In this document: positions 23,506-32,711 of the stretch, piece after piece
Layout: each line of letters starts with the position of its first letter
Numbering within the stretch: position 1 is the stretch's first letter
Assembly: GCA_011959105.1 (NCBI GenBank)
Contig: BLLU01000289.1
Coordinates: 1 to 50,620 of the forward strand
DNA: 50,620 nt
Reading direction: 5' to 3'
DNA from: Lachnospiraceae bacterium
GTDB lineage: Bacteria; Bacillota; Clostridia; Lachnospirales; Lachnospiraceae
Position numbers and translations under genes: made by a program
The notes under the pieces: generated by a model
Told to the model about the DNA's origin: nothing
The model's database searches: none
The model's input: only the letters and a program-made list of their open reading frames with translations

Positions 23506-24528
23506 TTATCTCCTGCCGATCTCGGTATCATCCTGAGTCACCACACTGTGCTCTTTGATATAGGCCATGATCTCGTCAAAATTGCAGAAAGCCAATCCCA
23601 CATAGCTGTCCGCACAGCCATAGTAAATGGCGATCTTGCCGCTGATGGAATCATGGATGGTGGCACAGGGGAATGTGACATTGGGCACAAAACCCCTCTC
23701 CTCATACCACTCCTCGGGAGTGAGCAGGAAGTTTTCACAGCGGTACTTCACAATGGAAGGATTGTCCAGATCCAGAATGGCTCCGCCGATGCTGTATACC
23801 AGACCGTTGCAGGTACCGCTTACGCCGTGATAGAACAGAAGCCAGCCTTCACTGGTCTCAATGGGCGCGGCGCCGCCGCCGATCTTCACGGACTCCCACC
23901 ATTCCCTGCCCCGGCTCATCACATGCCTGTGCTTGCCCCAGTACACCATGTCGGGACTCTCGCTCAGGAAGATATCGCCGAAAGGGGTATGGCCGCTGTC
24001 GGAAGGGCGGGACAGCATCACGAAATTGCCGTTAATCTTGCGGGGGAACAACACTGCATTCCTGTTAAAGGGAATAAAGGGGTTCTCCAGCCTTACAAAC
24101 TTCTTGAAGTCAGTGGTCTTGGCCATGCCGATGGAAGCCCCATAGAAATCCTGGCACCAGATGATATAATAGGTGTCCTCCACCTTCACCAGCCTGGGGT
24201 CATAGGCATAATGGGGCATGAAAGAATTGCCCTCTTCATCCACGAAGGGAATCTTATCCTTCTCAATGTCCCAGTGGATGGCGTCTTTGCTTCTCCCCAG
24301 ATAGATATAGGGAACGCCGTTAGTCTGTTCTCCCCGGAACACGCCGATAAATTCATTGCCATAGGGCATCACTGCGCTGTTGAAAATACGGGCCACACCC
24401 TCCACGGGGTTACGGCCGATAATGGGGTTCTCGGAGTATCTCCAGATCGGAGCACCCTTGATCCCTTCGGGCTTCTCCTGCCAGGGGACATTCTTCACGG
24501 CAGGGGCTATCATCTTAATATCGCTCAT
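23506..24528 (-). CDS. GH130 beta-mannoside phosphorylase
   Basis: GH130 enzymes phosphorolyse beta-1,4-linked mannosides to mannose 1-phosphate. The 340-residue length and sequence fit the mannooligosaccharide/mannosyl-glucose phosphorylase group: IIGRNPVEGVARIFNSAV, GVFRGEQTNGVPYIYLGRS, the general-acid region HYAYDPRLVKVEDTYY (D110), GHTPFGDIFLSESPD, GGGAAPIETSEGWLLFYHG and CATIHDSISGKIAIYYG. No signal peptide is present, so it acts on imported oligosaccharides. The ATG at 24528 follows GTGAGG; an upstream extension would cross the structured leader. It stands behind the binding-protein gene and ahead of the GGDEF sensor. The exact subfamily needs a tree. Confidence 0.9.
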   Translation of the reverse strand: MSDIKMIAPAVKNVPWQEKPEGIKGAPIWRYSENPIIGRNPVEGVARIFNSAVMPYGNEFIGVFRGEQTNGVPYIYLGRSKDAIHWDIEKDKIPFVDEEGNSFMPHYAYDPRLVKVEDTYYIIWCQDFYGASIGMAKTTDFKKFVRLENPFIPFNRNAVLFPRKINGNFVMLSRPSDSGHTPFGDIFLSESPDMVYWGKHRHVMSRGREWWESVKIGGGAAPIETSEGWLLFYHGVSGTCNGLVYSIGGAILDLDNPSIVKYRCENFLLTPEEWYEERGFVPNVTFPCATIHDSISGKIAIYYGCADSYVGLAFCNFDEIMAYIKEHSVVTQDDTEIGRR

Positions 24529-24574
24529 AGGAACCTCACATTCTCTTTTTATAATCTTATTCAAGGCCATCATA

Positions 24575-24624
24575 GCCGCAAGGCTTGCCTTATAGGAACA
24601 GTGGAGCACCTTGCGGCGCTCCAC
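24575..24624 (-). promoter_or_regulatory. Possible RNA pseudoknot or switch in the GH130 leader
   Basis: Read on the minus strand, GTGGAGC (24624-24618) pairs with GCTCCAC (24607-24601). The loop between them contains GCCGCAAGG (24617-24609), which is perfectly complementary to CCTTGCGGC (24583-24575), 17 bases downstream. The stems of 7 and 9 pairs interlock as in an H-type pseudoknot, or could form alternately. The element lies in the gap between the binding-protein and GH130 genes, about 45 bases before the GH130 start codon. No known riboswitch is recognised. Confidence 0.6.
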
Positions 24625-24649
24625 CATAATAGCTGTGTGGGACTGCTGC

Positions 24650-26107
24650 TTAGTTAAAGAAGCCGTCCAGCGCATCCTGTATGGGCTGCTTATAAATCTC
24701 CTGGAACTGGGCAGGGGTATTCACGCCGTCCAACAGGTCGGACCAGGTGATGAGATCCTCACCCAATGCTCCGTAAATCTCAATACCTTCGCGGCTTCCC
24801 AGATATCCCATAACTTCCAGGTTTTCTTCCGTAATGGCGCAATCTTCCCACCAGGTCATATTGCCGTCACGCCAATCCGTGTCGCCATGATACCAGTTCT
24901 GCCAATCCTGGAACGCGGTAAATACCAGTTCCGGATCCTTTACGCCTGTGGGGATCATCCAGGCATTGCCGGAAGCGCCGTTTCTCAGCACATTGGTTTC
25001 CTCGTTGCCGTGAGGGCCGATGGGCCAGGGTGCCCAGATAATGTCAAAGCCCAGTTCCACATCCTTGTTGGCATCAGAGATCCATGCCGCGCTGATCCAG
25101 CATGCCACGCTGCCCTTCATGTAGGCATTCTGGTTGTCGTTGAAATCATCCGCGTTCCAGGGGCGGGCTACGCGATCCACATTGTACATATTGTAAATGA
25201 ACTCCAGTACCTCGCCTACCTCATTGCTGCTGAGATTTTCCTTATCGTTACGGGCAATATAAGTGCCGTTGCTGGTCAGCAGATTCTGTACCAGAAAATC
25301 CGTCCTGGATCCGAAACCATATACATCAATCACACCGTCACCGTCGGTATCCTGGGTCAGGGCGATGAGATACTCTCTCCACTTCTCCCAGGTCCACTCA
25401 CCGTTGGCATACAATTCATTGGGGTTCTGCAGACCCGCGTCCTCAAGCATCTGGGCGTTGAAGGCAAGGGGATAGGTATTATAATACTGCGATTCACCGC
25501 TGTTGGACTTAAAGATGTATACGCCGTCGCCGTTGCCAATGTCCGTAGGACTGAAGATCATCTGTTCATTGAATATGTCATTGTCCGCGGGAAGCACATC
25601 CGCCAGATTGGTCACAAAACCGTTCAGCGCCGCAGGAATCAGGAATGTCATGTCGCCTTCATAGATATCGCAGTCGGGCGTTCCCGCCAGAATGGAAGTA
25701 TTGATGGATTCCTGAATACCGTCCCATGTCAGATTGACGAATTCGATCCTTACATTATATTTCTCCTCGATCTCTTTCACCACGTCAAACTGGGCCTGAG
25801 CCTGCTCCTCGTCGGATACGGCAGGATTTTCGTAGATATCCTTGTGGGTGCTGTCATAGTAATGGTCATACCAGGTACCTACCCGGATGGTTCTGGTCTC
25901 GCCCTCATTATACAGGCTGCCTGCGCTGCTGCCGGACTGCTCGGCGTCGCTGCTCTGCTCTCCGGCATTGCTGCTCTCCACCGTGCTGCCGCTTTCGCCG
26001 CTGCCGCCCACCGGGGTATCACCGCCTTCGTTGCCGCAGGCCGTCATACCCGCGACCATGGCAGCGCAAAGTCCCAGCGAAAGTAATTTCTTTGTTACAT
26101 TCTTCAT
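24650..26107 (-). CDS. Carbohydrate ABC transporter solute-binding lipoprotein (family 1)
   Basis: A 485-residue lipoprotein. The signal peptide ends at TAC24 (MTAC), followed by a Gly/Ser-rich linker to about residue 65. The rest is a family 1 (MalE-like) binding protein with the aromatic residues usual for oligosaccharide binding (TRTIRVGTWYDHYYD, GEWTWEKWREYLIAL, NGASGNAWMIPTG). A DTDGDGVIDVYG stretch looks like a calcium loop. The RBS AGGAGGAG is strong. It would deliver sugar to the 28166-30124 permeases. The following gene, GH130, suggests manno-oligosaccharides. No ATPase gene accompanies it. Confidence 0.9.
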   Translation of the reverse strand: MKNVTKKLLSLGLCAAMVAGMTACGNEGGDTPVGGSGESGSTVESSNAGEQSSDAEQSGSSAGSLYNEGETRTIRVGTWYDHYYDSTHKDIYENPAVSDEEQAQAQFDVVKEIEEKYNVRIEFVNLTWDGIQESINTSILAGTPDCDIYEGDMTFLIPAALNGFVTNLADVLPADNDIFNEQMIFSPTDIGNGDGVYIFKSNSGESQYYNTYPLAFNAQMLEDAGLQNPNELYANGEWTWEKWREYLIALTQDTDGDGVIDVYGFGSRTDFLVQNLLTSNGTYIARNDKENLSSNEVGEVLEFIYNMYNVDRVARPWNADDFNDNQNAYMKGSVACWISAAWISDANKDVELGFDIIWAPWPIGPHGNEETNVLRNGASGNAWMIPTGVKDPELVFTAFQDWQNWYHGDTDWRDGNMTWWEDCAITEENLEVMGYLGSREGIEIYGALGEDLITWSDLLDGVNTPAQFQEIYKQPIQDALDGFFN

Positions 26108-26158
26108 TTTTCTCCTCCTATCAATTTATCTCTTTTTCTGTTTTATGATTCCACCGAG

Positions 26159-26182
26159 TCCGGGGACGGTTTCGCCCCCGGA
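26159..26182 (-). other. Intercistronic hairpin
   Basis: TCCGGGG and CCCCGGA form a 7-bp GC-rich stem with a 10-base loop between the repeat lipoprotein gene and the binding-protein gene. No T-tract follows on the minus strand. Such hairpins often stabilise upstream mRNA segments or mark processing in ABC operons. Confidence 0.45.
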
Positions 26183-26199
26183 ATTTTCTCGTTGATCCA

Positions 26200-28116
26200 T
26201 CAGTTGGTCTGGCCGATTTTCACGCTGTAAATCTCATAGTCGGAAGAGGACTCACCCTGCAGGAAAGTCATTTTCTTCTCAAATCCCTCTCCCCAGAAGG
26301 AAGCCAGCTGCTCATAGGTGTACTGTACGGCTCCTCCGTCCTTGTATACGGCGCCGCAGACTTCATAAGTACTCTCGTCCACTGCCCTCTGCCAGCCGGT
26401 CTGTCCGTCGGATACCAGCCAGATAGGGGTATCCGCCGTGTACTCGATATTGAGAACGGAACCGGGTACCAGTTTCTCCGCGATCAATGCCACCTGCTCC
26501 TCCGTCAGAGGATTGGGGCCGCTCTGAGACCAGCCCGCTCCACTGCCTGCAAAGCCTTCTACTTCCACCAGGTCATGGGCACGCTGTACGGCACCGCTGC
26601 CAATTTTCACGGAGAAAATCTCAAAATCAGCGGCGGACTCACCCTGCAGGAAGGTCATATTCTGCTCAAAGCCCTCTCCCCAGAAGGAAGCCAGCTGTTC
26701 ATAGGTATACTGAACCTTGCCGTCCGCCACGGCGCCGCAGACTTCATAGCTGCTCTCATCCACCGCTCTGTGCCAGCCGGTCTGTCCGTCGGACACCAGC
26801 CAGATGGGTGACTCGGCAGAATACTCAATCTCAAGTACAGTACCGGGTACCAGATTTTCCGTGATGAAAGCCTTCTGCTCATCCGTCAGGGGGTTGAAGC
26901 CCGCCTGAGACCAGCCGCTTCCGCTGCATACAAAGCCTTCCAGTTCCACGGTACTGCCCAGTGTCACAAAGCCGCTGTCCACGCCGATCTTGACGGAGAA
27001 AATCTCAAAGTCCGCGGAAGACTCGCCCTGCAGGAAGGTCATATTCTGCTCAAATCCCTCTCCCCAGAAGGAGGCCAGCTGCTCGTATGTATACTGAACC
27101 TTGCCGCCGTTTGCCGCCACATAACCGCACACGGCAAATGTGCTCTCATCCACCGCTCTCTGCCAGCCGGTCTGCCCGTCGGATACCAGCCAGATGGGCG
27201 AATCGGAGGAATACTCGATCTCGATTACGGACCCGGGTACCAGATTCTCCGCAATCAGCGCCGCCTGCTCCTCTGTCAGAGGGTTAGGGCCGCTCTGAGA
27301 CCAGCCCGCTCCGCTGCCTGCAAAGCCCTCCAGCTCCACCACATCCTTCAATACCATCAGATTGGGATCCAGGCTGGTCTCAACCACCGCGTATTCCGCG
27401 GAAGTGTCCGCCTCGATCACATTGCCGTCGGCATCCTTGAAGGTCACATTGTCAATATACAGCGTCTGCCATCCAGATTCGGAGGAGGCGTTATCTGTCT
27501 CCAGGGAGATCACCAGATTGTCTCCCTCTCCGAAACTTCTGCCCTCGGGAACCTCATAGGAAACCGTCTTGGGATTGGCTGTCTCCAGATAAACGGACCA
27601 GGCATCACCATCCTTCTCACCGGCATACAGGCCGTACACCTTACCGGAACAGGCGTAAAACTTGCCATCGGAACTGCTCACACCCACACTGGCCTCTACG
27701 GTTTTGACCTGGGCGGCCTTATCGCCCAGAAGCGCGTCGATCTGGAATCCCACGCCTACGCCCTTGGCACCGTTGGGCGCCACTTCCAGCGCCTTGGAAC
27801 CGTTGTAATCCACAATGCTGTAACCGCCTGCATTGCCCAGGCCTCCTGCCACAGTGGTGTTATCCCCCACAAATCCAAACAGGCCGTCCTCAAAATCAAT
27901 GCTGGCCGGTCCTGCTTCCGGGGCGGCATCCCCAGGCGCTTCCGAAGATGCGGGAGATTCCTCCTGGGTGCTCTCTGCCGTACTCTCGGGGCTCTGTTCC
28001 ACGGTGCCCTGAGAAGCATTGCCGCCGGCTTCTTCGTTACCGCATGCTGCCAGACTCATGGTCATGGCGGCAGCTACGCATAAAGCTAAAACTTTTTTTG
28101 CCTTCAACTTTTTCAT
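26200..28116 (-). CDS. Lipoprotein with a CBM-like domain and three 120-residue repeats
   Basis: A 638-residue lipoprotein (lipobox LAAC25). A Ser/Glu/Pro-rich linker (28-70) precedes a beta-rich domain at about 71-240 (SIDFEDGLFGF, YIDNVTFKDADG) that resembles a carbohydrate-binding module. Three near-identical repeats follow at 259-378, 389-506 and 516-635. Each opens VELEGFAGSGAGWSQSG-like, has IWLVSDGQTGW in the middle and TYEQLASFWGEGFE with MTFLQGES near the end. No catalytic motif is seen. It is probably a multivalent surface glycan binder. The ATG at 28116 abuts GGAGG directly; a TTG three codons on (28107) has a better 9-base spacing and may be the true start. Confidence 0.85.
   Translation of the reverse strand: MKKLKAKKVLALCVAAAMTMSLAACGNEEAGGNASQGTVEQSPESTAESTQEESPASSEAPGDAAPEAGPASIDFEDGLFGFVGDNTTVAGGLGNAGGYSIVDYNGSKALEVAPNGAKGVGVGFQIDALLGDKAAQVKTVEASVGVSSSDGKFYACSGKVYGLYAGEKDGDAWSVYLETANPKTVSYEVPEGRSFGEGDNLVISLETDNASSESGWQTLYIDNVTFKDADGNVIEADTSAEYAVVETSLDPNLMVLKDVVELEGFAGSGAGWSQSGPNPLTEEQAALIAENLVPGSVIEIEYSSDSPIWLVSDGQTGWQRAVDESTFAVCGYVAANGGKVQYTYEQLASFWGEGFEQNMTFLQGESSADFEIFSVKIGVDSGFVTLGSTVELEGFVCSGSGWSQAGFNPLTDEQKAFITENLVPGTVLEIEYSAESPIWLVSDGQTGWHRAVDESSYEVCGAVADGKVQYTYEQLASFWGEGFEQNMTFLQGESAADFEIFSVKIGSGAVQRAHDLVEVEGFAGSGAGWSQSGPNPLTEEQVALIAEKLVPGSVLNIEYTADTPIWLVSDGQTGWQRAVDESTYEVCGAVYKDGGAVQYTYEQLASFWGEGFEKKMTFLQGESSSDYEIYSVKIGQTN
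26212..27342 (-). repeat. Three tandem coding repeats of about 360 bp
   Basis: Copies lie at 27342-26983, 26952-26599 and 26571-26212, separated by short linkers. The nucleotide sequence is conserved as well as the protein, for example around the segment encoding WGEGFE. This points to fairly recent duplication or ongoing gene conversion. Confidence 0.9.
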
Positions 28117-28165
28117 CCTCCTTTATGTATTAGTTGAAAAACCATATTGGAAAAGCCTCTCGCCG

Positions 28166-29176
28166 TCAGCCGACGATACCGCTTCTTTCCACGCCTTCAA
28201 TGAACTGCTTCTGCAAAGCCACATAGATAATGATGATGGGAAGCATCACCAGCACGATGCCGGCATCCATATACAGTTCCAGAATATTGGGATCCATGAT
28301 CTTCTCCACATTGGAGATGGAACCCGTGATGGTAGAGATCCGCTTACTGATGATGATTTTCTCGTCAATAAGAAACAGATTCGCGTAAAAGGTGTCGTTG
28401 TACTGCCACACCATGGAGAAAATCGCCACCGTTACCACAGAGGGCAGCGCATTGACCAGCATAATGCGGAAATAGGTGTACAGCGTACCCGCTCCGTCCA
28501 CAAAAGCCGCCTCCTCTATCTCCTTGGGAAGTCCCCGGAAGAACTGGTTAAAGATATAGATATACAGGCCGGAGCGCAGACCGCAGCAAAATGCCGTCAT
28601 AATATACATGGGCGCCGGGGTGGACATCAGGTTCAGCGGCGCTCCCGTCACGGCCTTGATTATACCAAACACATCGAACCTGGTAAAAGTGGTATACAGC
28701 GGCAGCATAACGGTGTTGGCGGGAATAACGATCATCACCACCACACAGGCAAACAGCACATTCTTGAAGGGGAAGTTAAATCTGGCAAATCCATACCCCA
28801 CCATGGAGCACATAATCACCTGCAGCAGCATCAGCGTTGCGGAGTACAGCAGGGAACTGCCCATGGTTTTCCAGTAGATCAGATACTGGGACGCCAGTTT
28901 ATAACGCGCCAGCGTGGGTTCCTGGGGAATCAGGTATACCATCGGGTTATAGCTGTCGGCATCAGAGAAAAAAGAACTGCTGATTATACCGATAACCGGG
29001 CCAAGAATAACATAACAGATGCCAAGAATGATTGCAAGTCTAAATATTGCCAGTACAAAACCCTTGGCATTGCCGGCCCAGCGCAGTCTGTCATTGGCAA
29101 ACTGGGTGTCGTCCTTCATGGACTGGATGCCCGCCTTAATACGGTTTATGGAAGGTATTGTTTTCTGCTTATCCAT
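28166..29176 (-). CDS. Carbohydrate ABC permease, MalG-like
   Basis: A 336-residue inner-membrane permease with six hydrophobic segments. The EAA loop that docks the ATPase reads EEAAFVDGAGTLYTYFRI. It begins with a longer cytosolic N-terminus (about 50 residues) than average. The ATG follows AAAGGAG. It pairs with the MalF-like gene 15 bases upstream and with the binding lipoprotein two genes downstream. CUT1-type transporters of this kind usually use a shared ATPase such as MsmX, and none is encoded here. Confidence 0.9.
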   Translation of the reverse strand: MDKQKTIPSINRIKAGIQSMKDDTQFANDRLRWAGNAKGFVLAIFRLAIILGICYVILGPVIGIISSSFFSDADSYNPMVYLIPQEPTLARYKLASQYLIYWKTMGSSLLYSATLMLLQVIMCSMVGYGFARFNFPFKNVLFACVVVMIVIPANTVMLPLYTTFTRFDVFGIIKAVTGAPLNLMSTPAPMYIMTAFCCGLRSGLYIYIFNQFFRGLPKEIEEAAFVDGAGTLYTYFRIMLVNALPSVVTVAIFSMVWQYNDTFYANLFLIDEKIIISKRISTITGSISNVEKIMDPNILELYMDAGIVLVMLPIIIIYVALQKQFIEGVERSGIVG

Positions 29177-29191
29177 CTTTTTTCTCCTTTC

Positions 29192-30124
29192 CTAATTATA
29201 GTAGAACGTACGCTTCTGTATCAGTCCACAGACAATTACCAGAATCAGGCATGTAATGACGGTGGACACCAGACTGAACACGGAACTTAATCCGTAATTC
29301 ATCTGCGGCCCGAAAGCCGTGTCATAAGCCAGTTCGATAACGTCTGACTTGGCAAAGCTGTCCACCACGGTATACACGATATTGGTGATAATATGGGGCA
29401 TCACCATGGGGAATGTCACCTTCCAGAAAGTCTCGTAGGCGGTTGCGCCTTCGATCTTGGCGACTTCATACATGGAGCCGGGTATGGACTGCAGAGCCGC
29501 TATAAAGATAATAATCTGTACACCGGATGCATTGATAATATCACTGATGCGGCTTACCGCCCCGGAAACATATTCAATCAATACATCCGGAAGACCCAGG
29601 GAGCCGAACATCTGGATATAGTACTCCACGCTCATGCCGCTGCTGGCCGAGGCCGCCATCTCGGCGCTGGCACTGGAGATCCCCCCGCTCATCATCACCC
29701 TGGACAGGCTGATGGCATCTACAATGGCGTCAGCGTTCAGGATGACGGGCAGAAAGAAGATCGCCCTTACCAGGGTGCGCCCTTTAAACTTACGGTTCAG
29801 CAGCATGGCCATGAACAGGCTGAAAAAGGTGATCAGCGGCACGTCCACCAGCATATTGCCCAGGGAAGTGGTAAGAATCTGCTTGTAAGTGGCATGGGCC
29901 CGGAATGCATAGATAAAATTATCCAGCCATACAAAGTCCAGCGTATAGCCGCCGCCCGGATTCACAATCATCTCCGAAAAGGAAAACTGCAAAGTCATAA
30001 ACAGGCTGCGGGCGTAAAACCATAGAAATCCGATCAGCCAAGGCGTGATAAAGAGAAAGCCTTTCAGTGCCTGTCTTTGGGATAGAGAGCGTTTTTTCCG
30101 TTGTTTAGTCTTTGTCGCTTCCAT
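29192..30124 (-). CDS. Carbohydrate ABC permease, MalF-like
   Basis: A 310-residue permease with about six membrane segments and the EAA loop EVAKIEGATAYETFWKVTFP at 220-239. An unusually long external loop of about 60 residues (140-200, Ser/Ala/Met-rich) lies between the middle helices. Its ATG overlaps the stop of the DUF5696 gene (TAATG), so the two are translationally coupled, which ties this transporter to the DUF5696 module upstream. Confidence 0.9.
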   Translation of the reverse strand: MEATKTKQRKKRSLSQRQALKGFLFITPWLIGFLWFYARSLFMTLQFSFSEMIVNPGGGYTLDFVWLDNFIYAFRAHATYKQILTTSLGNMLVDVPLITFFSLFMAMLLNRKFKGRTLVRAIFFLPVILNADAIVDAISLSRVMMSGGISSASAEMAASASSGMSVEYYIQMFGSLGLPDVLIEYVSGAVSRISDIINASGVQIIIFIAALQSIPGSMYEVAKIEGATAYETFWKVTFPMVMPHIITNIVYTVVDSFAKSDVIELAYDTAFGPQMNYGLSSVFSLVSTVITCLILVIVCGLIQKRTFYYN

Positions 30125-32700
30125 TAGTCCACACCCCCTATCTCATAACTCCTGGCGGGCACTGTCACGCCGCCCACTGTCTGATCCGCCTGGCCTTCGT
30201 TGATATAGATAATCACGCCGTTGCTGTAAGTCACCGCCTTGACGCCGCCCTCCAGCACCTGGTGATTGATGATTGCCGCTCCGTTCACATGTTTCAGGGC
30301 ATTGTTCACATCTGTGTAAATGGCCAGGGCATCCTCTTTCCAGTTCTCATATGTAGTGGCGTAATACCGGTTCAGTCCTGTATTCTTCATGTCGCTGGCA
30401 TTTCGGTATGTGAACATGAAATGGGGCGACGCGCCGTACTCCACCAGATTCAGGACTATGTCGGATCTGTCATAGGTATCGCTCAGATTGATATTGCCGC
30501 CCGCATAGTCAATGTAACCGTGAATCAACATTTCGTAGAAGGGAACCGTGCTGTCCACAATGTAATAATCATTGGCGGACAGAGGCACATTGATCATGTC
30601 GTCCGCATAGGCAAAGGCATAATCATTGCCCGCGTTGATCAGCATATCCCTGCCGGTGTCCTTGATCTGCCCCAGGCTGGCCAGCACCACATCCAGCGCC
30701 GCCTCCCTGTCTATGATATTGGTTCTCTTTTTGTCAGAATGCAGTTCACTGCCCAGATCCCGCAGAGAAATGCCTCCCATGTCTATCTTTCCGATCTTTT
30801 TCGTAAACGCGTCCACATAACGCACCAGAAACTTGGGCGAAATCAGGAAATAATGATTCTCGTCATATCCCAGTCCGGAAGTCCTGCGCAGAGTGGCCGG
30901 ATGTACCAGGCCCAGTTCCGCCACATAGCCCGCCCCATAATATCGGGAGGTCTCGTTGCCGTAGGAATAACGCCTGCTCACATAACTCACCTGCTGGAAG
31001 GCCACATCCCCGTACAGGGTATTGCCGTCCGCCGCCATAAGCCGGTTCAGTTCCTCCAGTCCCGACTTGCCGCCCAGAGCGCCGGGTATTTTGATCCGAT
31101 CCACCACATCATGATGATAGCCGTGATTCATCCAGCCCTGGAAATTCATCACCTGATTGGTGATGCCGCTTTGCTTCAGATCCTCATAGATCTCCGCGGC
31201 CTGATCAAAATCCGTCATGGTATACATGCCGTTGTACTGGGTTCCCAGAAAGAACTTTGTCATGGTGACTCCGCCCAGCACATCATAATAGAACTTCAGA
31301 TCTCCGTCCCCGTCCGTGTCCGCCGTCAGCTTTCCCTCGGAGACCAGTCTTTCCCGGTAATAATTGGCCGCCTGCGCATACGTCGCTTTCTCCTGGGGAA
31401 GCATGGTATACTTTACCGTGATATTGGCATCATAGTAATTGGGCTCTATCACAGGAATTTCCGCCTCGTTGCCTGTGGTTCCGAACATGGAAAGCCTGTC
31501 ATTTCCCCTTACCACAAAGGTGGGATACACAAAATTGTATTCATTGATCTTCCCCGATACATAAGCGGTCAGGTAAGCAAAACTCGCTCCGTCCTCAATG
31601 GTGGCAAAGATTGCGCTTTCATCCCGGAAAATACCGAACAGGGCCATCTTTACATTCTCTGTATTCTCCCGAACCGTATACTCTGCCGCCAGAGGGTCAA
31701 TGCCGTATACATATTCGGAATACTGGGTTGCCGCAGATTTGCCATTGTTAAAGTTGATCAGAGAGCCCGAACCGTTGGGAACCAGCATATAGCCGCTCTC
31801 GTCCACTCCCGCGGTGCCGAAATACCGAAGCATCTGAATTCGGAACAGCGTCCCCCCGCCGTTTTCCACCACATGGTCCATGGGGATGGATACATCCACC
31901 GCGTCGCCGTTGAGACGGTACTCCAGAGGAATCTCAAAGGAAATGGGGACCACTCCCTCCACGCCGGAGCCCATCATTTCCACCATATATTCCTCCTCCG
32001 TAAAACCCGCCTCCTCAAAATACCGATTCAGCTTACGGATCTGGGATGCGCCCTTTGCGGCAGATTCCAGCAGTTCGTAATAGTCATCCGCCACAGAGCT
32101 TTCTTTGTACTTGGTCTGTACATATTTCCTGCCCTCATCGTCCAAAGCGGCAAGCACCCGCTCCAATGTGGCGGCGCTTATATACTGGGGCACAATACCG
32201 GTGGCGGCGCTGAGATCACCGATGGTATACCAGAAGCGGATCCCGTTCTCAATCCCTTCCGCCTCCAGCTGGCCTCTGTCCGTGCAATAGCTGAAGGAGT
32301 CATAAGTACCCATGGTTCTGCCGGTATTAAAATAATCAATGATCAGCTGAGATTTCAGGTAGTTCTTGTGCGCCTTGTTGGCAATGGCGTCCTGGTCGGC
32401 GTTCACCGGATTGGAGTAGGTAATCTGTCCGTTGCGCTTATCCACCACCGCCACTTCCCCGGTGGAAACATTGGCATAGAGTTTCAAAGTCTCATTCTCG
32501 GCCGCCAGTTCCATACCCGCCACATCGCCGCCTTCTCCCAGAGGCTGAAACGCGTGACCCTCCTCATATCCGTAGGAGGACAGATCGTCCCGATAATTGT
32601 TGTAGAAGTGGTAGCGGATCAGCCAGTGCGCAATGTAGGCCACAAAGACCGCGGCAGCAATGCTCACAATGCCGATTAATATCTTTTTACTTGTCTGCAT
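30124..32700 (-). CDS. Membrane-anchored DUF5696-type glycosidase-like protein
   Basis: An 858-residue protein with one N-terminal membrane helix (about 6-29) and a large extracellular part. A beta-sandwich-like region (about 45-440) is followed by a DTDGDGD calcium-like loop (461-467) and a probable TIM barrel (468-800) with FFLGTQYNGMYTMTDFDQA, NFQGWMNHGYHH and MGGISLRDLGSELHSDK. The last motif places acidic residues as in GH-fold retaining enzymes, but I cannot assign a catalytic pair. I recall such proteins being annotated DUF5696, commonly beside YIP1 and ABC permease genes. A surface glycan hydrolase or binder is likely. The RBS TAGGAGG is strong; the 3' end overlaps the permease gene. 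Confidence 0.75.
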   Translation of the reverse strand: MQTSKKILIGIVSIAAAVFVAYIAHWLIRYHFYNNYRDDLSSYGYEEGHAFQPLGEGGDVAGMELAAENETLKLYANVSTGEVAVVDKRNGQITYSNPVNADQDAIANKAHKNYLKSQLIIDYFNTGRTMGTYDSFSYCTDRGQLEAEGIENGIRFWYTIGDLSAATGIVPQYISAATLERVLAALDDEGRKYVQTKYKESSVADDYYELLESAAKGASQIRKLNRYFEEAGFTEEEYMVEMMGSGVEGVVPISFEIPLEYRLNGDAVDVSIPMDHVVENGGGTLFRIQMLRYFGTAGVDESGYMLVPNGSGSLINFNNGKSAATQYSEYVYGIDPLAAEYTVRENTENVKMALFGIFRDESAIFATIEDGASFAYLTAYVSGKINEYNFVYPTFVVRGNDRLSMFGTTGNEAEIPVIEPNYYDANITVKYTMLPQEKATYAQAANYYRERLVSEGKLTADTDGDGDLKFYYDVLGGVTMTKFFLGTQYNGMYTMTDFDQAAEIYEDLKQSGITNQVMNFQGWMNHGYHHDVVDRIKIPGALGGKSGLEELNRLMAADGNTLYGDVAFQQVSYVSRRYSYGNETSRYYGAGYVAELGLVHPATLRRTSGLGYDENHYFLISPKFLVRYVDAFTKKIGKIDMGGISLRDLGSELHSDKKRTNIIDREAALDVVLASLGQIKDTGRDMLINAGNDYAFAYADDMINVPLSANDYYIVDSTVPFYEMLIHGYIDYAGGNINLSDTYDRSDIVLNLVEYGASPHFMFTYRNASDMKNTGLNRYYATTYENWKEDALAIYTDVNNALKHVNGAAIINHQVLEGGVKAVTYSNGVIIYINEGQADQTVGGVTVPARSYEIGGVD

Positions 32701-32711
32701 CTCTTCCCCTC

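Noticed and set aside
26212..27342. Three DNA repeats as a CRISPR or transposon array
   Set aside because: The units are about 360 bp, in frame and coding for a repeated protein domain.
30112..32679. Plus-strand frame of 855 codons opposite the DUF5696 gene
   Set aside because: Its His/Ile/Gln-rich composition is typical of an antisense frame; the minus-strand gene has the ribosome binding site, membrane anchor and operon context.
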